Positions 59,706-64,000 of a stretch of 64,000 bases of DNA are shown here, one piece after another. The notes under the pieces were generated by a model that was not told the DNA's origin, searched no databases, and saw only the letters and a program-made list of their open reading frames with translations. Position 1 is the first letter of the stretch; the number at the start of each line of letters is the position of its first letter. Source of the stretch: WHSW01 sp963759295 (lineage in GTDB: Bacteria > Actinomycetota > Thermoleophilia > Solirubrobacterales > 70-9); the NCBI GenBank assembly GCA_963759295.1, contig CAVWYT010000011.1, forward strand, positions 1-64,000, in the 5' to 3' direction. The translations under genes and the position numbers were made by a program.

Positions 59706-62700
59706 CTACGCCTCGCTCGCCGGGCAGATCAGCCGGTAATCGCACCACGAGCAGATCTCGTATGACGGGCGCGGCTCGAAGTCCTGGTCGGTGATCCCGG
59801 CGGCGACCTCGAGCACCGTGCGCTCGACGCGCTCGGCGTCGTCGGCCTCGGCGCGGACGGGCACGCGCTTGTCGGCGAGCACGTACCAGTAGCTGCCCAG
59901 GTCGGCCTCGATCCGCCACGCCTCGCGAGCACCGAGGCGATAGAGGGCGAGCTGCACGTCGCCGGCGAGCTCCGGGCCGCTACCCGGCTCGCCGGTCTTG
60001 TAGTCGATCAGCTCGTAGCTTCCGTCGGGCAGCCGGTCGACGCGGTCGACGCGGCCCCGGAGCTGGTGCGGGCCGATCGAGAAGGCGAAGTTGCGCTCCA
60101 GCCACATCGGCCGCGACTCGGAGCGCAGGTGTCGCTCCTGGTAGCGGGCGAGGGCCGCGACGGCGCGGTCGCGGTACTGGAGCTCGTCGTCGGAGGCGCT
60201 GAAGCCCTGACGGCGCCAGCCGGCCTCGAACAGGGCGAGCAGCCGGTCGAGGCTGCCGGGTGGCGCCGAGATCGGCTCCGGGCCGCCGCTCGCGGCACGC
60301 ATCTCCTCGGAATGAAAACGCTCGAGCACGTTGTGGATCAGGATCCCGAAGCGCTGGTTGATCGTCGGCTCCTGCGGGATCGCGAACACGCGCGCGAACT
60401 TGTACTTGAGCGGGCAGGTCCGGTAGAGGTCGATGTCGGACGCCGATAGCCCGAGTCCACCCTTTCGCCGCGGCAGGAACTGCTCGAGCGAGGGCTCGCG
60501 GCGGGCCGCAACCTGCTTGCGACGCGCGTTGCGCTCGCGCTCCTCGCCGATCACGTATTCGTCCAGCGACGACGCCTCGATCGCGATCCGCTGCTCGGGG
60601 GAGGCGATCCGCCCGAGCAGCTCGTTGATCGCCGAGATCGCCTCCGGGGCGGGCTCGGCGCCCGGGCTCTGGATCAGCGCGGCGAGCTTGACCAGCTCGA
60701 GGTAGCGGGCGACCGCGGCGTTGACGTCGTCGGCGGTGTCGAGTCGCATCTCCGAGATCGCCGACCCCGCCCGCCAGGAAGCCTCGAGCACTTCGTCGCG
60801 GAGCATCCGATAGGTCGAGTGCAAGCCCTCGGCGGGCCCGAACAGCTCCTCGGCGTGCACCTCCTCCTCGCCGCCGTGTGCTTCGAGCGCGGCACGGTAG
60901 ATCCGCGACGGCGTCGCGCTGCCCTGCTCGGGCCGGTCGGGCCAGCAGAGCACCAGCGACTCGGTCGCTCGGCTCATCGCGACGTGGGCGAGCATCTGGC
61001 GCCGGCGCGCGGTCAGCTCCTCGCCGGGCGCGGGCAGCTTTTCGGTGAGCAGCTCGTCGGGGATCCACGTGTCCTCCCAGTGGCGGGCTGCGACGGCTCC
61101 GCTTCGCAGCCCGAGCAGATAGACGTGATCGAACTCGAGCCCCTTGACTTGCTCGGGCTCGGCGACCAGCACCGCACCGGGCGCCGGGCGGTCGCAGTCC
61201 TCGCCATCTACCTCGCCGGCGTCGGCGACCGCCGTCAGGTGGCGCACGAAGTCGCGCACCGAGCCGCGGGGCTCGCGGCGCGACCAGTCGGCGGCGAGCT
61301 CGGCGAGCCGCGACAGGTTGACCAGCCGCTCGGCGGTCTCGGGGCTCGCCGCGAACAGCCGGTGTCGGCGCAGCCCGACCCGCTCGATCAGGCGCCGGAC
61401 GAAGACGTCGGCGCGCATCCGCTCGAGCGCGTTCGCGGCCGCGCGCTGGAGGCGGAGGAACCCCTGGATCCGGTCGCGCGCCTCGGGAGGCAGCTGCGGG
61501 CTCTCGAGCGCCGCCTCCAGGGCGGAGACCATGTCGAGCTTGCGGCGGCGCGCGATCGTCGTCACCTTCGCCAGGTCCACGGACCGCAGCTCGACCGGCG
61601 GCCGGGTGAGCGCCCGGACGACCGCGGCCGCATCCCCGGGATCGGCGAGCATCCGCAGCCAGGCGAGCACGTCACGCACCTCCGGGCGCTGGAAGAAGGC
61701 CGCCTCGCCGACGAACCGGAACGGGATGCTGCGCTCCTCGAGCGCGGCGGCCGCAAGCCGACCTTCGCGCCAGCCGAGGCCGGCGATCACGCAGATGCGC
61801 TCGGCCCGGGCCTCGCCGGCGGCCAGCAGGTGCTCGATCTCGCGCGCCGCCGCCTGTACCTGGGCGCGATCGTTCTCGCAGCTCCAGAACCGCACCGCGC
61901 GCGGCTCGCGCAAGGAGCGGGCCGAGGTCGATCTCCGCGGCGCCCGGGTGGCTGCGCAAGAAGGCGGCCAGCGAGGCCTCGCCGGCGCCGCGGAACCGGC
62001 GCACGGCCTGCTCCGGATCGCAGGCGCACGCGATCCGCCCCTCGGCGGCGATCGCGTCGAGCACCCGGCGATGCGCGACGCCCGCGTCCTCGAGCTCGTC
62101 GGCGAGCAAGTGCGAGAAGCGGCCCCGAACCGCGGCCAGGACGTCGGCGCGGTCGCGCAGCAGCTTGCCGAGCTCGAGCACCAGGTCGCCGTCGTCGAGG
62201 CTTCCCGCCTCGCGCAGGATGCGGTCGTGGCGGGCGTAGAGGTCGGCGAACTCGATCTCGCGCTCGGCGCGCTCGCGCTCGGCGCCCCCGGTCGCGGAGC
62301 GCTCCAGCGCCACCCCCCACTCGCGCAGCGCCGACGGCGCGACCGCCTCGATCTTCAGCAGGTCGATGCGACGCAGCAGCCTCGCCAGCAGGCCCGCCGG
62401 GTTGCCGCGGATCTCGTGACGGCGAAGCGGCAGCTCGTCGACCCGGTCGAGGAGGATCGCGAGCCGGTCCGCGGCGCCAACGGTGGTGAAGAACGGATCG
62501 AGGCCGGCCTCGAGCGAGTAGTCGCGCAGCAGGCGCTCGGCCACCTCCTGATAGGTGTGGATCCAGAGCTCCTCGTGCGGCCTGTCGAGCAGCTCCTCGG
62601 CGCGCTCGCGAAGCTGCGAGCGCGCCGCGCGCGAGCGCGCCAGCACGAGAACCGACTCCGGGCGCACGCCGCGGCCGGCGAGTGCCAACAGTCGCAGGGC

Positions 62701-62829
62701 GAGCGCCTCGGTGCGCCCGGAGCCGGCGACACCGAGCATCAGCAGCGGCTCGTCGCCGTGATCGGCGACGAGGCGCTGCGGCTCGGTCGCCGTGTCGCCA
62801 TCCGCAGGCACGCGCACTCGTTCTAGCAT
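59706..62829 (-). CDS. UvrD-type helicase with PD-(D/E)XK nuclease (AdnA-like), frameshifted
   Basis: About 1040 residues once one base near 61908 (GCG, C, GAG) is skipped. The helicase half has LLMLGVAGSGRTEALALRL (Walker A with Arg for Lys), LLADELEDA (Walker B), VLVAEPEQVKGLEFDHVYLL and AHVAMSRATESLVLCW (motif VI). The nuclease half has RGRVDRVDRLPDGSYELIDY with KTG, and Fe-S type cysteines YRTCPLKYKF (about 803) and ICSWCDYRLICPASEA. This is the AddB/AdnAB layout for resecting DNA breaks. The partner subunit is not in the window. GTG 62811 is an alternative start favoured by the -10. Confidence 0.87.
62820..62829. promoter_or_regulatory. Overlapping divergent -10 elements (helicase-nuclease / IMPase)
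   Basis: GTTCTAGCAT: plus-strand TAGCAT (62824-62829) is eight bases before ATG 62838; minus-strand TAGAAC (62820-62825) is eight bases before GTG 62811. They share the CTAG core; TAGAAC lacks the final T, so that direction is less sure. Confidence 0.4.
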
Positions 62830-62837
62830 GGCCCGCG

Positions 62838-63692
62838 ATGGGATCCGAGCACGCGGGAGTCGCCACCGAGTCGTGGCTTGACGCATTCCGGAGCATGGTC
62901 GCCGCACAACGCGAGTTGTTCGCGCGCACCGACGGGATCGCCGCGCGCACCGAGTATGCCGGCGTCGGCGAGGGCGGCGACCGCGCGCTGGTCATCGATC
63001 GAGATGCCGAGGAGATCGTCTTCGAGGTCCTCGAGAGGCTGCACCGGGAGGGGGCTGCGTTCACGGCGATCTCCGAGGAGCGCGGGGAGTTCGTATTCGG
63101 TGACGGCAGCTCCCCGACCCGCGTGGTCATCGATCCGATCGACGGATCGCTGAACGCGCGCCGCACCGTGCCGAGCTTCGGGCTCAGCGTCGCGCTCGCC
63201 TCGGGCGACTCGATGGCGGCGGTCGAGCTCGGCTTCGTCCACGACTTCGGCGCCGACGAGGAGTTCTTCGCCGAGCGCGGCCGCGGCGCGCTGCTCGACG
63301 GCCGGCCGGTGCGCGCCCGCGGACCGGGGTACGGGCTCGAGCTCGTCGGGCTCGAAGCGTCGAAGCCCGAGCTGATCCTGCCGATCGTCGAGGGCCTGCA
63401 GGGCAACGCCTATCGGATTCGCTCGCTGGGGTCGCTCGCGATCACGCTCTGCTATCTCGCCGCCGGTCGCTTCGACGGGATGCTGGGAGCCCGCCAGACC
63501 CGCTCGGTCGACGTTGCCGCGGGGCAGCTGATCGCCCGCGAGGCGGGGGCGAGCGTCAAGTTCGGCGAGCTCGAGCTGTCCGACGCGACCCTGGACCTCG
63601 ACGCCCGCTACGAGATCGCGGGAGGGCTCGACGAGGAGCTGCTCGGGACCCTGCTCGAGATCCAGCGCCGCGCCGTCGCCCAGCGATCGTGA
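62838..63692 (+). CDS. Inositol monophosphatase/fructose-1,6-bisphosphatase-like phosphatase
   Basis: 284 residues. Metal-binding motifs: FTAISEERGEFVFGDG (Glu), VVIDPIDGSLNARRTVPSFG (DPIDG, with N in place of the usual loop) and TRSVDVAAGQLIAREAGAS (DxAAG). AVELGFVHDFGADEEFFAER is as in the family. Substrate may be inositol phosphate, fructose bisphosphate or 3'-phosphoadenosine phosphate; not predictable. The stop overlaps the next GTG. A TAGCAT hexamer is eight bases upstream. Confidence 0.9.
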   Translation: MGSEHAGVATESWLDAFRSMVAAQRELFARTDGIAARTEYAGVGEGGDRALVIDRDAEEIVFEVLERLHREGAAFTAISEERGEFVFGDGSSPTRVVIDPIDGSLNARRTVPSFGLSVALASGDSMAAVELGFVHDFGADEEFFAERGRGALLDGRPVRARGPGYGLELVGLEASKPELILPIVEGLQGNAYRIRSLGSLAITLCYLAAGRFDGMLGARQTRSVDVAAGQLIAREAGASVKFGELELSDATLDLDARYEIAGGLDEELLGTLLEIQRRAVAQRS

Positions 63693-64000
63693 CCGATCCG
63701 CGCGCGGTCGTCGACTGGGCCGTCGCCGACCGCGTCGCCACGACGGTGATCGCCGGCGTCCCGGGGCGCGGCCGGCCGCTCGACCCGGTCTACACGCGGG
63801 ACGCGATCGACCGGACCTGCGTCGAGGCGCTGGCGGCGAGCGCCGCCTACTCCGGGCTCGGTGAGGTGCGGTCACCGCCGCGGCCCGAGCTCGTCGACCG
63901 CCGCCAGTGGACGCGCGCGGCGCTCGTCACACTGGCGCGGGCGACGGCGCCGCTCGAGCGCCGGATCGCCGCCGATCTCGAGCTGCCGGGCCCGCTCGGC
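63689..64000 (+). CDS. Zinc metalloprotease of the DUF2342/F420-associated type, cut by the window end
   Basis: The first 104 residues from a GTG overlapping the phosphatase stop (GTGA): VTDPRAVVDWAVADRVATTV, then RDAIDRTCVEALAASAAYSG and DRRQWTRAALVTLARATAPL. The start of the actinobacterial zinc-dependent protease family (DUF2342), sometimes called coenzyme F420 biosynthesis-associated, looks like this. The metal-binding HExxH would lie beyond 64000, so the assignment rests on the N terminus only. Confidence 0.65.
   Translation, partial: MTDPRAVVDWAVADRVATTVIAGVPGRGRPLDPVYTRDAIDRTCVEALAASAAYSGLGEVRSPPRPELVDRRQWTRAALVTLARATAPLERRIAADLELPGPLG

Overview
The window is very GC-rich, densely coded and full of four-base start/stop overlaps (ATGA, GTGA, TGATG). 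GTG starts are frequent. Many genes have no Shine-Dalgarno but carry a TANNNT hexamer 6-9 bases before the start codon, which is the mark of leaderless actinobacterial transcription. Together with the gene content (ccm and heme genes in one run, nfeD-slipin, DUF1990 proteins, a CGNR regulator, an AdnAB-type helicase-nuclease, and the start of a DUF2342-type zinc metalloprotease), this suggests an Actinomycetota chromosome, most likely Thermoleophilia/Solirubrobacterales. That placement is inference from gene content, not from a marker-gene comparison.

Layout. 0-5.6 kb is a loosely packed stretch of small, mostly unrecognised genes, two tandem DUF1990 genes and a broken VOC gene, ending at the 3' end of a tRNA-Arg(CCU). 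5.9-11.8 kb, minus strand: a methyltransferase, two hypothetical genes, a GalT-like gene, a slipin, nfeD and a TlpA-like lipoprotein. 12.0-14.5 kb: a large SF2 helicase. 14.6-22.4 kb, minus strand: birA, a SAM hydroxide adenosyltransferase, cobA-hemD fusion, hemC, hemA and ccmDCBA, which couple tetrapyrrole synthesis to cytochrome c maturation. 22.4-30.7 kb: an M74-like endopeptidase, an aldehyde dehydrogenase, rarA, an M20 peptidase, DUF1385, methylmalonyl-CoA epimerase, a methyltransferase and topoisomerase IB. 30.8-36.1 kb: a BtrH-like protein, then a coupled membrane-lipid run (small membrane peptide, diacylglycerol kinase, cardiolipin synthase-like, PAP2 phosphatase) ending in ychF. 36.1-41.5 kb: cell-wall and secreted proteins (transglycosylase fusion, PhoD, a lipocalin-like protein, SpoIID). 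41.6-47.7 kb: succinate-semialdehyde dehydrogenase, an SDR, truncated hemoglobin, msrA, fumC, a CGNR regulator facing a 45-residue peptide gene, and a lipoprotein. 47.8-64 kb: ileS, trxA, a glycosyltransferase, PolX, MarR-MFS, otsB, a split TSUP transporter, an OB-HD nuclease, a PAC2 protein, an AdnA-like helicase-nuclease, an IMPase-like phosphatase and a truncated metalloprotease gene.

Two global patterns matter for using this annotation. First, at least nine genes are interrupted by a one-base frame change although both halves are well conserved; eight are explained by one extra base, and six of those look like an extra C after a codon ending in G. Consensus error is the simplest explanation. 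Second, leaderless -10 elements let several start codons be placed. In four divergent pairs the two -10 hexamers overlap, so the start codons of opposite genes lie only 20-28 bases apart.
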